Origin: Nectonema munidae
Lineage: Eukaryota > Nematomorpha > Nectonematoida > Nectonematidae
Assembly (NCBI GenBank): GCA_030549495.1
Contig: JAUIRK010000884.1
Coordinates: 496,001-560,000 of the forward strand
DNA: 64,000 nt
Reading direction: 5' to 3'
In this document: piece by piece, positions 23,797-36,549 of the stretch
Numbering within the stretch: the stretch's first letter is position 1
How the letters are laid out: each line of letters starts with the position of its first letter
Program-made: the position numbers and the translations under genes
The notes under the pieces: generated by a model
What the model was told of the DNA's origin: nothing
Database searches by the model: none
What the model saw: the letters and a program-made list of their open reading frames with translations, nothing else

Positions 23797-24479
23797 GTAT
23801 TCACTTTACATACGTATTCACACTTATCATTTTAAATGTGCCATCTTCAACATTTTTGTTTCATATTCTCTTTTCCATTTTGCTTACCATTTTTGGCAAT
23901 TTGATCAAAGTGTATCTAACCGAGAATTTTAAGCCACACCTCTCAAAACCTATATTTTTACAAAGTAACCAAAACGAAGATTGAGAGAGAGCTTTTCAAT
24001 TTTTATGAAAATTGATTAAATTAAAAATCGATTCGTGCTTTTTCACGCAAATTTTTTTATACTTTAATCTTTTTACATTTTTCCTCATTTTTACTCATCT
24101 TTAATAATAATTGAAGGATTTCTAGCATCAAATTTGAGTAATGATCATCAATATAACCATGTCTTCTTTTTCCAATTTTGTTTTCTTTAATTTTCCAAAT
24201 TTACATAACTTCTAAGATTAAAAGCGGTGATCCATCAGACTCAACCGTTTATTGAAAGTATACTTTCTCTATATACTCTGGGGTTACTCCTCTACTAAAT
24301 TAAAAATTATCTAAAAAATACATTGAGGCTTCTTGCTCCATGTCTACCGGTTATACTTTTGTGAGAGTTTGACTGGTTAAACGCAGCAATTTGAAGATTA
24401 TAAGTTTTTATATAGGAATTATAATTGATAATAATAGTAATATGCTAATAATTTATAATAACTTTATACCATGATGATA

Positions 24480-26390
24480 TGGCAGTTGGAAATTAGTTAT
24501 AACAGATTCTATATATTGAGAGGAAAGTGTTTAAACAAATTATCATTTGGTTGAGTGGTGAGGGGCGACTTAAAGCATCAAGATTTGAATGTTGTTGCAA
24601 ACAATGAAAGTTGAGTGTTTTGAGGAGTTGCGGGATAGGTACAAGAGAAGATTGATCAGAGAAATTTAATGCTAAAGTACAGTTACCTTGATAATAATAT
24701 TTGTAACTGTTGCAAGCAAGAAGTTGCGTCAAATTTAAACTTATTTGGAAGATTTCATTTTTGTAGACGTAGTACATAAAGTTCCATCCTTGTTTTCAGA
24801 CAAATCTCTTCAACTCTGTTCAATAATATTGGTACGATCTGCTAATACAAGATTAACTGTTATAGGTAGTGATTTCAAGAAATGATTTAAGTTCATCAAG
24901 TAAAGAAATATTAGCTTCTGTGGGTCTGCATACAAAAGCAATATTAAGTTGAATAGTACTCAAGTTAATTCTGAAAAAATAGTTTCATTGTTGTTTAAAG
25001 TTTAGTATTTTTATGCTTGTTTGAACCGAGAAAATATATTAACAAACGACCTCCAAAAGCATTCCGATCTTTTCGAAGCAAGTTGTATTTTTTTATTTCA
25101 ATTAATCTGTCGGGTACGTTGGTAGACAAAAAAGTTGCAGAAATGCAAAGCATGAGAGGCTTTTTTTGAAAGAACCATGGATTTTATTGGAAAAGAATTA
25201 GAGAGAAAACCACGAATATTTGTGAAGCATACTTTACAGTAGTACATGATTCATAGCAGATTTAAGTTCGTTAAATTTTCTAAAGAAGACTGAAGAGTTA
25301 TTACTTTTGCTTGGTCCTCGCTTTTAAAGTTGCAGCATTTTGATGGCAGGAGAGAAGGAGAAATATGCTTCGCATCTGAAGACCCACAACGAGACTGTGA
25401 TTTGCATGCACCAGCAACATGGCCAAACCGTTGACATTTATAACAGCATTGTAGCTTGTGAACAGAAAGTACCGCTGTGAAGTGATAGAAATCAAAAAAG
25501 AGACCAAGTTTGAGGATCCTTTCAAGCTCCTTGATATCGGTCATGTGTATATTTAAAATGCGAAAGAACGTCCACTTTTTTAGAAAGATTACCAATTTGA
25601 TTGACTGATTTTAATCATCATCTCACACAAGACTCAAATTGAATAAGTCAATTTCTTTATTGACCAGAGGAATGATAACCTATTGATCATTCTATTTTTG
25701 ATTAGTTGTTTGATCCATGTTTGTAAATTTTCGAGGTATCAACAAAGAAGTTTTCTAGTCAATCTCCAATAAGTGCTTCCCTTTTATCATCATTTTTAGC
25801 TTCTATCGATAATTTCCCACTATTCAGCATTCTAGCGTAGGAAATTAATGGCACAACATCAGGACGTGCCGACGAGAAGGCTTCTTTGATCATAAAGTAA
25901 ATCTGCTTTCTAAAACTTTCGTGTGGTTTTTTTAGTTTAAAAAGTGGGTTTCAAATCTGTTTTGGGACTTTGAACAGATTCTGCAAAGCTTTTAATTTTG
26001 TCTTGGAAGTTTGTCGACATGCTCACAACGGTAGATTACAGATGTGATTCCATATTTGCAACTCGTGATGCAATTTTTTCAAGAAACTTAATAATTTCTC
26101 GTTTGCAGTTCCCATGGTAAACTGATTCATAGTTAAATTCATCAAACTGGAGCAAACTATTAGTTGGGTATAGCTTTTAAAGAGCTGTCGCTGATTTTTT
26201 TTTCTTTGCTAGTGTGAGAAACACATTTTTTTGCAGAGATAAAACCTAGGGTCTTGATTTATGAGGTTGCTACTTTCTAGAACTGTTAATCCAACACATT
26301 CATAATGAATATGATTTCTACAGGCTGGACATTCAATTTCAGCATGAAAGGTTTTTCACCCCAGCATGTAGAAGGAATATCATTTTCCGT
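24480..26390 (-). mobile_element. Non-LTR retrotransposon (LINE) fragment: ORF1 and start of endonuclease
   Basis: Reading leftwards: a PHD-like finger at about 26345-26220 (HAEIECPACRNHIHYECVGL, then YLCKKMC), a helical middle, then a CCHC zinc knuckle at about 25455-25350 (CCYKCQRFGHVAGACKSQSR). This PHD plus CCHC layout is that of ORF1 of CR1/Jockey-group LINEs, an RNA-binding chaperone-like protein. At about 25000-24880 a stretch reading IAFVCRPTEANISLLDELKS resembles the start of the endonuclease domain. The frame is broken several times; the rest of the endonuclease and the reverse transcriptase are missing. Confidence 0.7.
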
Positions 26391-26939
26391 TCAAAAAAGG
26401 ATGAATTTATAATTAAAAAAAAGAAACTTATTGTGACAAAACCTTTCAACGAAACTCACTAAAATAAGTAAATTTTTTGAGTAAATTTTTTTGAAGGCTA
26501 AAACTCGATGAAAAAAATCTACAAAAGCTTTAAGAAAAAAATCCTCCATTTTGTATTTTATATTTTAATTTTCTTTATTTATATCAATATTTTCACTTTA
26601 TTTATATCAATATTTACTCTTTAAACCATGTATTGAATATCTTAATCCTACATTTAATGCCGCCCTGTTCGAATGCTAATTTTACCTCCCCTCAAAATCT
26701 CAAATGACACTTTCAAAAGCCCTAAACTTAATAATACAAGTAAAATAGCTATGGAAAATTGTAATAAAAATGAAGTAAAGCAGATTTACACTACTATTTA
26801 AGCCAAAAATATGTCGGTTAAATTTCTAATGCTGATATATTTATAATACAATTAAATTGCCACTTCTTGGTACGCCACTGATTATTTTATTCCTAATGCA
26901 TCTTATTGAAATGAACCAAATGTACTTACTTTACTTCAA

Positions 26940-27157
26940 GGTCATAAGTAACATGTACCCTTCAATGTTTTTTGTAGGTATTTCTTATATATTTATGGTT
27001 GGTTAATGATTTCCACGGTCCTGCGGTCTTTTGATATCCGCGCATCTTATATCTCTTATGATGTTGAATGACCTTCACATTCTCTTGGTCCATGTTTTTC
27101 ATTTGTTGTATTTATTTTATCTGTTTTATGCGAAATAAATTCTATTCTATTTCATTT
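26940..27157 (+). mobile_element. Possible LINE 3' end
   Basis: Ends GCGAAATAAATTCTATTCTA then TTTCATTTTATT, a short-repeat tail after an AATAAA-like signal, as at the 3' ends of many CR1/L2-like LINEs. No coding part is attached. Weak evidence. Confidence 0.3.
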
Positions 27158-30100
27158 TATTAGGTAAGTGAAGCTTAGAAATAAATAAACCAAAAAACGT
27201 TTCGACTTTAAAATGTTATAAGTTAATTAAGTATGCGATTCAACCTGATAAAACGCTTTATAATTCAACGGTCCGATAAAAAACGGGCCAAGGCCAAAGG
27301 ATATTTATTGCAATTCAATTTTAATTGCATAGCTTATTTTTTACAAAAAAGGTTTAGTGCAGCGTATCGTAATTTGGAAACGTGTCGTATACCACCACTT
27401 CATTCTACACAACACCTTCCGCTATCAATCAAAGGATTGTCATTTATCGCTTCCATATCTCCAATCTTTAAAACTTCATATTCAATCACACATTCTCCCT
27501 AGCTCTACTCGGTTAGAATAGAACTCGATCTTTGTAAAGTGTAAAGTTGACCACATTTCTTTTTTTGAAGAATCCTAAAGTTTTCTGTTTTTTATCACTA
27601 AAAATTTTATTCCATCTTTGGCCACTTTTATTTACTATTTTTGCTAGCAAATGAGAGAGGTGAAATGTCTACATTTCTCACACTTGAGCCACATTTTGAA
27701 TTTTACAAAGCAGGCAATCTCAAGGCAATAGCATTCTCTTTTTTCGCAACCTCTTTTTTATGCGCATTAATCCGGTACATTCGTGTGTCTAGTAATTATG
27801 GGTCAAAGCTAACAATATTTATCTTGACTTTGTTCGTGTCCAAGTATCTCTTCAACTTATTCTTGTATAACTTCTTTCTATAAGTCTTTTCAAAATTAGG
27901 TACAAACGATGCTTTTTGTAATAGAGACATTGATACCTCTACAAAATTTTGAAAGGCAGGAACTTTTATTTCATCCATGCCATCTTGAAATATATTAATC
28001 GCATTTTGTCTCATTTTTTGATATATCTCTTGTAAGTTTTTAGAAATCTTATTCTCAATTAAAATACATTTAAAAGCGTGACGTCACTTTATTTATTCCA
28101 TTATTGAGATTGATTTGATGAATAATATAAGACATTTTTTTAATGAACTGTATACTTCGGAAAGCCCATGGTTTCGTGATATCTTGAAAAATTCAGTCAG
28201 AGATAATGGGGTCGTGAGGGGCCGTTGAATGTGTGGAGAAAATATTGAAATAAAGAATATAAAATATCTTTATTTTAGGATTGAAATCCTCTACAATAAA
28301 GTTAGGAGTAAACTTCACTACACAAAAGTACACTAGAACTCAAATGATTATTTTCAACACCTCTTATTGTAACTAGCATGATATTGTGATTACCCCTTTG
28401 GTAAACTTGGTATCAAAATTATTGTATAGTGATAAAAACGAAAAAGCTTTTCAACTCTATTTTATTATCAACGCAAAAACTTTGCCGTATTTTATTAATT
28501 CTTAGACTTCATAAATAAATATTTCGATATTCATTATTTTCTAAACATGATTTAATCTTATTTAGGAAAAAATCAATTTCCTTTATTTTGAGAGGGAGGC
28601 CACTGCATGGGACAGTGAAAAACGCTTACTTCTCATCAAGCCAGATTTTTGAAAGTGACGTGAATAAAAGATACAAAGAATTCATAATCTACACAACCAA
28701 CTAACAAAAGAGCAAAGTAAAATCTTTCCCAAATGAGTATATGGCCCTGTTTAACCGTGGCAATACCTTTTTACTTTATTTGGTTTATGTAGTAATGATG
28801 CATGATGCCACGAATAAAATGGGAAATATTAAGCGCTGAAATGAATACATTTAAATCAATGGGGAAATGCGACACTCAAATTGCAAGTGCGCTATTTCCC
28901 TTTTTTCCTGTTATTTAAATGAAGTAGACTTTGCACTAATTCCGAGGTAAAGATGAATCAAGATTTTGAATGTCTTGTCCAGACCAAATAAAGTTTATGT
29001 AGCATAGAAAATTTAGAATAAATTCAATTTACCTTGATTTAATAAACTCATAAAATGTGTAGCCTTGTTGGTTTAAGAAATTGCATTTAGAGAATTTAAT
29101 CAATGTTAATACACTACTACATGACACACTGCAGTAATTGAAAAGAATACAAATTCTATGAGGAAATGCACTATCAATCAAATGTATGTGCCTTTCTTAT
29201 TCGTTGATCTGGAGCGCTTTGATTTGATTGCCCGTGTACGTGTCAATCATTTGAAATGTAGCAATATTTATTTAACATTATACTTGAATCAAAATTAATG
29301 TTAAAATTATCATTACATTCAAATTGTATAGCTTAAGAATGAAGTGGAATATTTTATAGACTCTCTTTACGAATTTGTGGAGTAAATAATTTTTATTTAA
29401 TTTTATATTTCCATGCAACATTGCTCAACGTCGACACTTTTCAAACGAATTAAGAATCGGAGCGACACCTGCCTATAGTTTCTTGATACGTTTTTCAGGC
29501 GGATGCCGTCTTTTTCTAACTTTTCTACTTCTTGATCGACTTGATATTTTACCAACCTTCAATACCACCCTAATTTTATAATGATACTAAAAATTTGTCG
29601 TCACAAGGCTCCAACCACGAAAGTTACACTACGAAAATTGCGAGGATGATAATTTAACCAATGGACAATTTTACCCACGAAATTTTACCGATGTAAAGTA
29701 TAAACAATGAAATCTCAGTATGATTTAAAATTTATTGCTGGAGAATTTGTAAACTCTTTAAATTTATAATTTTTTACAATTTCTTTTTCAGCTGCTTTCC
29801 CAACAATCATCCGCTCCACATCTTGTTGTGTTGTTTCAACTACTTTTGTATGTAAAATTTTTAGTTTTCATTGATATACAATGAAATCTTTTTTTGAGTT
29901 TTTAATGGGGATTAATACCATCTATAACATCATCAGTACTCCAATGATTCGTCTGCATGATGAATGAGATTGAAGTTTGCAGTCGTTTTATAGGCAAATG
30001 ATAAATTGTACTTTATTGTTTAAGCAAGGTCATATTGCATTTAGGTATTAGTTTGTTTTTTGTTGTTTGTTCACTTGGTTTTGAGCTTTAAACAAATTAA

Positions 30101-30285
30101 CCCTTATGAAATCATCAATCATACTGTCATAATCACGATTCAGATTGCGTCGAGGAACTCAGTTCGTTTGAATTTTTCTTTACGACGATATACGCATATT
30201 TATATTATTTCTTTTCACAACCTGTTATTTAATTTTCATCACTCCACTAGTTCGTTGTTTATTCATCGTTTATGAAGTTCTCTTA
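27158..30285. other. Noncoding AT-rich stretch
   Basis: Open frames up to 89 codons occur (27233, 27641) but show no recognisable motif, biased composition or splice context. No element ends or tandem repeats stood out. Confidence 0.45.
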
Positions 30286-30289
30286 GCTT

Positions 30290-30660
30290 CTTCTTTTGGT
30301 GAATCTGAGCTGTATTCTTTCTGTTCGGAGGAATCAGCCTCTGAGATTTATGACTAAGATTTAACTGATCAAGAGTCTCCCTCAAAGGAAGTAGAAGATG
30401 AAGAAGCCATAGAAGATCAAACAGACTATATCTTGACGCCTCCAGACGAAACTCGGTTTTTGGGACACTGGAGCCTCAATTAGCGGGGGCGTTCTAGATC
30501 AAAATGGCCTTAACTTGACATCACGTCCTTATTGTCCTTCGAATGAAGCGAGAAATATTAGAGATATTATCAAGATTTTGGATTTGTTATTCGATACAAC
30601 ACTCATCCACCATATTATGGAAATGGCTAAAAGAAAAGCAGGAGAAAATTATAAGTAATC
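30290..30660 (+). pseudogene. piggyBac-type transposase fragment, N-terminal region
   Basis: An acidic, Ser-rich stretch (SEESASEIYD, KEVEDEEAIEDQTDY) is followed by SNEARNIRDIIKILDLLFDT and TLIHHIMEMAKRK. The second block resembles the N-terminal part of piggyBac/PGBD4-like transposases, where a serine/acid-rich leader precedes a helical FNLFFDxxLLxHIVxxTN motif. Frame shifts separate the blocks and I could not follow the DDD catalytic core downstream. A possible relative of the TTAA-flanked elements in this window, but no shared sequence shows that. Confidence 0.5.
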
Positions 30661-31225
30661 GTTTCCTTTCCATTTTTCACATCAAATATGTATTTATGTA
30701 CATAAATTCTGCATAAATTACATCTATCTCTTTGATATATTCGGTAAAAACAACAAAAATAAAGATAATAAATTTTACATCTATGCAAAATTTAGAGAGA
30801 TTAACAGCACGTTACAAATTAGCTATCTTGAGGTTTTTTTATTTTTGTAATGGAGCTTCTAAATTGGAAGAATTGAGAGCGTGCTTTGAAAGATTTAAAG
30901 TTGGCGACTTTTTGGCTTATTTTGGAGCATTATTCACATGGAATAGCAAAAGACCAAAGAATAGCGTCAATACACTTTTTTTCTAAAAATGGAAATCCTT
31001 TTTTACGTGCAGCAACGGGAAGACGTATATTCACTTTTATAATCATTTCCCCTAGATTTTATATTGTAAAAACTTGAAATCCTAATCAAAAATGGGCAGC
31101 AATCAGGGTGATACAGGATAGTTTTTGGAAAAGGGTTATACATACTGCACTCCAATACACTCCAAAAAGAAGATTAGAAGCTCAACGTGTAAATCTCAAT
31201 ATTACAAGTATTACAGGGATCAAGT

Positions 31226-31361
31226 CAACTCGTCCTCACCACAATTCCGCCTCGAGACAATTCGGCGTCAAGACAACTCGGCCTCTAAACATTTTAAAGT
31301 TTTTTTAGTGGGACAACTAGGCCTCCAGCAATTTTTACAGGGGCACAACTCAGCGTCTAAT
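31226..31361. repeat. 16-bp tandem repeat, four contiguous and two spaced copies
   Basis: Four adjoining 16-mers of the form CAAYTCGGCCTCNAGA start at 31226, 31242, 31258 and 31274. Two more copies start at 31314 and 31346, 32 bases (two periods) apart. The unit is GC-richer than its surroundings. Confidence 0.8.
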
Positions 31362-31369
31362 ATAATTAT

Positions 31370-31985
31370 TCTTTTTGACAGTCCAGTTCTCAATTTTTTG
31401 TAAAATATTGTTTTTGACATATATGGACATCGTTTTCATAGTTTCAAAACTTTTTTGGAATTTTCTAAGTTTTATTAGTGTTTTTGAATGATACAAGACA
31501 TTTTAGTATGTTTAGTCTAACCGTTTTAAATCTAAATATCGCAAGTATTACGTATTATATAGGACCGACATATTGTTCAAAAACAACATATGGACATAAA
31601 AGGAATAAATTTTATCACTTCTTTAAAGTGATAAACGATTTATTTCATGATATGTATTTGTTAATCATGACCGAATTTTTGCTTTTTCATTATTTGAGCT
31701 ATTAATTCAATATAGTGATGGTCATTATTTGTCACAGTTGTTTCACTGATATTTCCTCTCACTTCCTCCTCTTTGCAGTCATCTGTTTGCCTTCGTTTTG
31801 TTTTTTAACTTCAATAGAATTGTAAACCTTAGTATTTTAGAAAGCTTTTTTCTTATTTATAAACGTGTTCCTATTTTTAAACGGGTTTTTGCTAAATATT
31901 TAAATTTATATTTATAGTCTAATATTTTCATTTTATTCACTAAATTGCAAATACTTTTTATATCACTTAGTTTATAGACATAGAA
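31370..31985. other. Noncoding stretch
   Basis: One 75-codon open frame (31478-31705) without recognisable motifs. Otherwise AT-rich with no visible structure. Confidence 0.4.
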
Positions 31986-31989
31986 ATAA

Positions 31990-34391
31990 TCCTAATTTAG
32001 TTGTAAAAGGTTCATTTGAAGGCTCTGGCCTTTCTTTCAAGACTCATCACGCTTTTCGTAAACATTATAATCGCAAACTTAAAGAAAACTCAGAACCTTT
32101 TAATAACTGTTTTTTACAAACAAATAATTTAACTTTTAACGAGTATAGAAACAACTTGTAAAAACAAATATTAATTCAGTATTTTTTTGTTGAATTTGAG
32201 AGCAAAACTTAATTTAAGTCAATCATGTGTTTTAAATATTATATCTCTCACAAAAAAATTGTTTAAAGATTTGATCAAATGAAATTTTTGTTTAGAAATA
32301 GAATATTTACAGAATATGTTTTATAGAGAACATTTTTCTTAATTGAACCTCAAGCTGTAGTGATGGGGCAAGAAAAAAAAGACAAAACACTTTGACAAAA
32401 GTAATGTTAATGAACATTCTCTGAGTTTTAAGGAAAGTCTTGTAGATAGTAATTACTCCTATCTCCTTAACACTGTTTCATTGAATGACATTCTCTTGGC
32501 TTTTAAAGTTTAAAAATGGTCGTAGCGGAGATATCTATACGGCCATTCTTCATATGAGTTAAAATGATACAAAACTACATATCACCTGCTCTTATATGAA
32601 TCTTTTTAACTCTTGTACCCAAAATTATATCAGCAAACGTTTACCTAACTTCAAAAAGGGAGACAAAAGCGAAATTATTAACTACAGGCCTATACGCATA
32701 ATAAGCTCTTTATCCAAGATTTTGAAAAGATCATTCATTGACAAGCTGGCAAATTTTTCAATAAGAATAACATTTATTCTTCTTTCCACTTTGGTTTAGA
32801 ATTAACCACTCAGTTGAATTTTTCATATGTACTTCATTAACTCACTTATTGACTGATTAGAAAAGAAAAATGGCAAAATTGCTTTCTAAGTCATGCATTC
32901 GTTTGCCTACCTCACAACTCTTTACTTTCTAAGCTTGAAAGATATGCTTTCTCTTACGGCGCTGAGAGATTTTTTCTTCCTATCTCCATAATAGATTCAA
33001 TTCAGTTGTTATCAATAATAATTCCTACTTTCATAAAAAAGAGTCGTGTCTGGTGTAGCACAGGGCTCTCTCCTCGCTCAGCTTCTTTTTAATATTTTTA
33101 TAAATGATTTTCCTGTAACTTTTCCAAACATAAAAGTTAATCAAAATGGATTGAAAGTAAATCCTAATAAATCTTACAGCATGACCTTACATTTCCAAAT
33201 TCCATTATATTTGCGGAAACATAGGTTTTCAAAGTGTTTCAGAGTTTAATTTACTTGGACTGAGTGTCAATTGTGATTTATCCTTGTCTAACCACATAAC
33301 ATATGTTTCGCATAAATTAGCTTTAATTGGTGGTCCGCTTGACAACTAAAGAATTTCTTACCTTCTAAAATAATGCTCATGATTTTTAAACCTCTCTTTT
33401 TGCCTCAACTAACATATAGTATATTCAACTGGGGCATACTAATGAATCAAGTATATTTCGCTTACAAAAAAGAGTTGAAAGAAATATTTTTAACCGAAGT
33501 TTCAGCTCACACACTAACTCTATTTTTTCAGAAAATTCAACTTTATAGGTAGATGATATTTAAACATGAAATTAATTAGTATGGTTCTAAATAATTACTT
33601 GCATTCGTATCTTCCACCTATTTTTGATAGCTTGATTTCTTTTAACATTGAAAAAGACCGATATTCTCACATATTTTTCCATAAAATGAAACAACCATTT
33701 TACAGGTTCATTAAATCTAGACAATGCTTCTCTTACAAATTCTCGTCCTATTTCAACAACTCAACGAATATTTTCCACCCTAATCTCATTACTCCTAGTA
33801 AATTCAAAAAGCTCTTGATTTCATATTTTCTAAATGCATGCGAACAAAAACTTGTTCACTTCCAAATTGCTATTCTTACCAACATTTTCCTTGTAAACCT
33901 ATTTTAGCCCCATGAAACTTTTCTTGCTGGTCATCCTATTGCTTTATTTAACTTGTGCCCATATCTTTTAACAGTGCTCCTTAGTATATACTTAATTGTA
34001 TATAGTCATCATTATTTACTGATATTTTTATATTTAACTACATCTATCCATCACTTTTCTTTTGTCCAGTATACACACCTGTGATTATTCACTTTCAGTG
34101 ATATTATATATGTTAACATTCTTTATCAATTACTCTTTTACAGTCACTCTACTCCCATTTTACACATTATTTTTTTCTGTTTCTGATTGTACCATCAATT
34201 TTTGCTACAAGCGGTACACTGGCCTTTGGCACCAACCTTCAAAAGTCAGTTTTTCACTTTACATTTCATGATTGTCTTCAACCGTATTACTTTGTATTAT
34301 GAAGTTTACATTGTTTCAAGTATTTATCCTTTGTAATTTATATATTCTTTTGATTTAATAACTTTTGAAAATAAATTACTTACTTACTTAA
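31990..34391 (+). mobile_element. Decayed LINE with reverse transcriptase and (TTAC)n tail
   Basis: Reverse-transcriptase landmarks occur in order across shifting frames: NDILLAFKSLKNGRSGD near 32480, LPNFKKGDKSEIINYRPI near 32640-32690, GVAQGSLLAQLLFNIFINDF near 33050, and a C-terminal part near 33590-33880 with FKKLLISYFLNACEQ. The catalytic FADD box is not visible. The 3' end reads AATAAATTACTTACTTACTT, a short-repeat tail as in CR1/L2-group elements. Upstream, 31990-32160 reads like the linker between endonuclease and RT. Many frame breaks: dead. Confidence 0.75.
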
Positions 34392-35080
34392 ATAGAAATA
34401 GAATTTTTTTTAGAATTAGAATCAAATATAAAATTTAAAGAACTAAAAAAACTAAAATTTAAAAATATCAAGTACAAATTTTATTGGCTTCAATGAGGTT
34501 TATCAATAACATATATATATAATAATATTTTATTGCAAATTGATAAAAAAAATATAGTTTGCAGCAAAAAATTGAAAGGATTTTTGAATTCTACTTAAAA
34601 AGAATCTCTAAAAAAGGTGAAGCATTTCATGCAGGTAAAAAAATTGTTTTTTTCAATTGTTATTTTTTCTAATTTTTATTAGCGTTAAAATGGCGTCTAA
34701 ACATAAAAATGGAGGTCAAATTTGGGGTTTTCACAGCCGAAAACATAGGAATCGATGCTTTTCATGTATGCGTTTTTCCAAAAGTTTGAATTTGTTCCTC
34801 AGTGAATCAATTATGGCGCTTTCGCAAACTGTGCTTTGCTAGCTTGCATGCAATCAGTTTTAATATTTGGATAGTAATTAATGTTTATCAAGATGAAAAC
34901 CGTATTCAACAACCGGTTTTTTAAATTTATATTTTTCTGTTTTTAATTGAATTTAGTTATAATATAAATTTTATTTTTTAATTCAATTTATTTTATTCAT
35001 TTGTATTTTATTTAAAAACCATTTAGGTTCCCAAAGGTAACGCAGACGAAATTTCACTTCCAAGGGAAAAATAGGAACTA
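34392..35080. other. Noncoding stretch
   Basis: AT-rich with short AT-repeat runs near 34510; no recognised content. The left end of the following hAT relic may lie here, but I could not identify a terminal repeat. Confidence 0.4.
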
Positions 35081-35910
35081 CTAAAATTGTCTGCGTTCTT
35101 TGGTTGTAAATGGGTAATGTCTTCCTCCAAATCTAAAATTTAGAAATATTTTATAAAAAGTGGCAAAGACTCTGCAACTTGCAACATTTGTAAGAAAACT
35201 TTAAAATGTTCTGGAGGAACAACATCAAGTATGAAAACACACATTCAAAAAGTTTATTAATTAATTTTGAGCAAGACGAAGGTTCTTAAAAAATGCATCA
35301 AAATATTAAAGAATTTTTAATTAAAAAGTCAATAGAAGAAGAAATATCTTTATTAGTTGGTGTAGATGGTTTAAGATTTCATTGTATTGCTAATAGTGAA
35401 TTTATACAAAAAAGTTTGGTTAACAATACGTGCGATATGCCTTATCATAGATCTCACACAAATGATAAAAAATATGTGCTTATGAATTTACATCTTTACA
35501 AAATAGAAGATACTCAACACTTAATATTTTTGATAATGAAAACTTTTGGTCTCTTGGTATGATTAGAATTTTTGATTCTTTAAATTCTTGTAAAATTAAA
35601 GATATTGTTACTAAAAAGCTACAAGATATCGCTTTTTTGATATCACTCAAAGTAAATCTCAAAATTGTATTTATTTTTTAGTATGACATTCGTTTTTAGA
35701 AACTGCTGCGTCTCATGATGAAGTTTTAGAAGCGGGAAAAACCCTGGAAACAGAGTTCCAGAAACAGAGATCGTCCAAAGATGTTTTTAGCACAAGAAGT
35801 AACCTTTCAACATGGAAGAAAAACGATCAATCAAATGAAAAAAGCATCAATTAAAGATATTATTTAAACATTTGTTTTTTGAAAAGAAAAGAGTTTGTAT
35901 GATTTTGAAA
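35080..35910 (+). pseudogene. BED-finger hAT transposase relic
   Basis: About 35160-35255 reads KDSATCNICKKTLKCSGGTT then MKTHIQ, a BED zinc finger (C-x2-C then H), which binds transposon ends. Then 35293-35500 reads IKEFLIKKSIEEEISLLVGV then LRFHCIANSEFI, the helical segment that follows the finger in hAT transposases. A third block near 35690-35850 reads HDEVLEAGKTLETEFQ. The catalytic RNase-H fold and the dimerisation region are absent or too decayed. Confidence 0.65.
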
Positions 35911-36279
35911 ATATTATATCCTTGGTATCTGTTCCTTTAATTAACTTAAGATTGAAAAAGAATTTTTCTTGCTCAAAGAGATTTGAATTCTATAGAGATT
36001 GAAGAGAATGGGGCTGATTTTTTAACTAAAGTAGACAAGGTTTCGCAAATAGACACACCTGACTCTGAGGTAAAAAAATATAAATGAAAGATTTGTTTCT
36101 AGCTATGATATTTTTAAGAAGTGCACAGTTGCGAAGACCTAGAAATATACAAGGCATTAAAAAAGCTGGAGAAGTGTGTCCAGTAAAAGTGTAATGAAGT
36201 TTTTTTTCAGAATACCAAGTAAACTTTTGAATTTCAAGACTAATATTATTTTCTATTATTTTAGAACGCAATAGAAAAC

Positions 36280-36546
36280 GTGTTCTGCATGCCAGGAAGC
36301 TCTCCAAAGTTGTTTTCATGCTTTGAAGAAGGAAAAATAAAAGAAATTTATGTAGTTGGGGATGGAATCAAAATTCACTCTGGGGAAAAAATAAAGGAAG
36401 CATTGAGTTTTTTAATGAGGTCCTATTATGTTTTTGATCTCAAATATCCGAAATCTTATCAACTTGAAATATTTAAAGATGATTACCCGTTTTTCAAAAG
36501 TTCAAAATTTTTGAATTTCTGCAAAAAGTTTGATGGATTTGTTTGA
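36280..36546 (+). pseudogene. Unidentified ORF fragment, possibly transposon-associated
   Basis: An 89-codon frame with a Gly/acidic start (FSCFEEGKIKEIYVVGDGIK), then an aromatic block ALSFLMRSYYVFDLKYPKSY and FLNFCKKFDG. I recall similar YYVFDxxYPK blocks in predicted proteins that occur in many genome copies, but cannot name the family. It follows the hAT relic and may or may not belong to it. Confidence 0.35.
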
Positions 36547-36549
36547 CAT

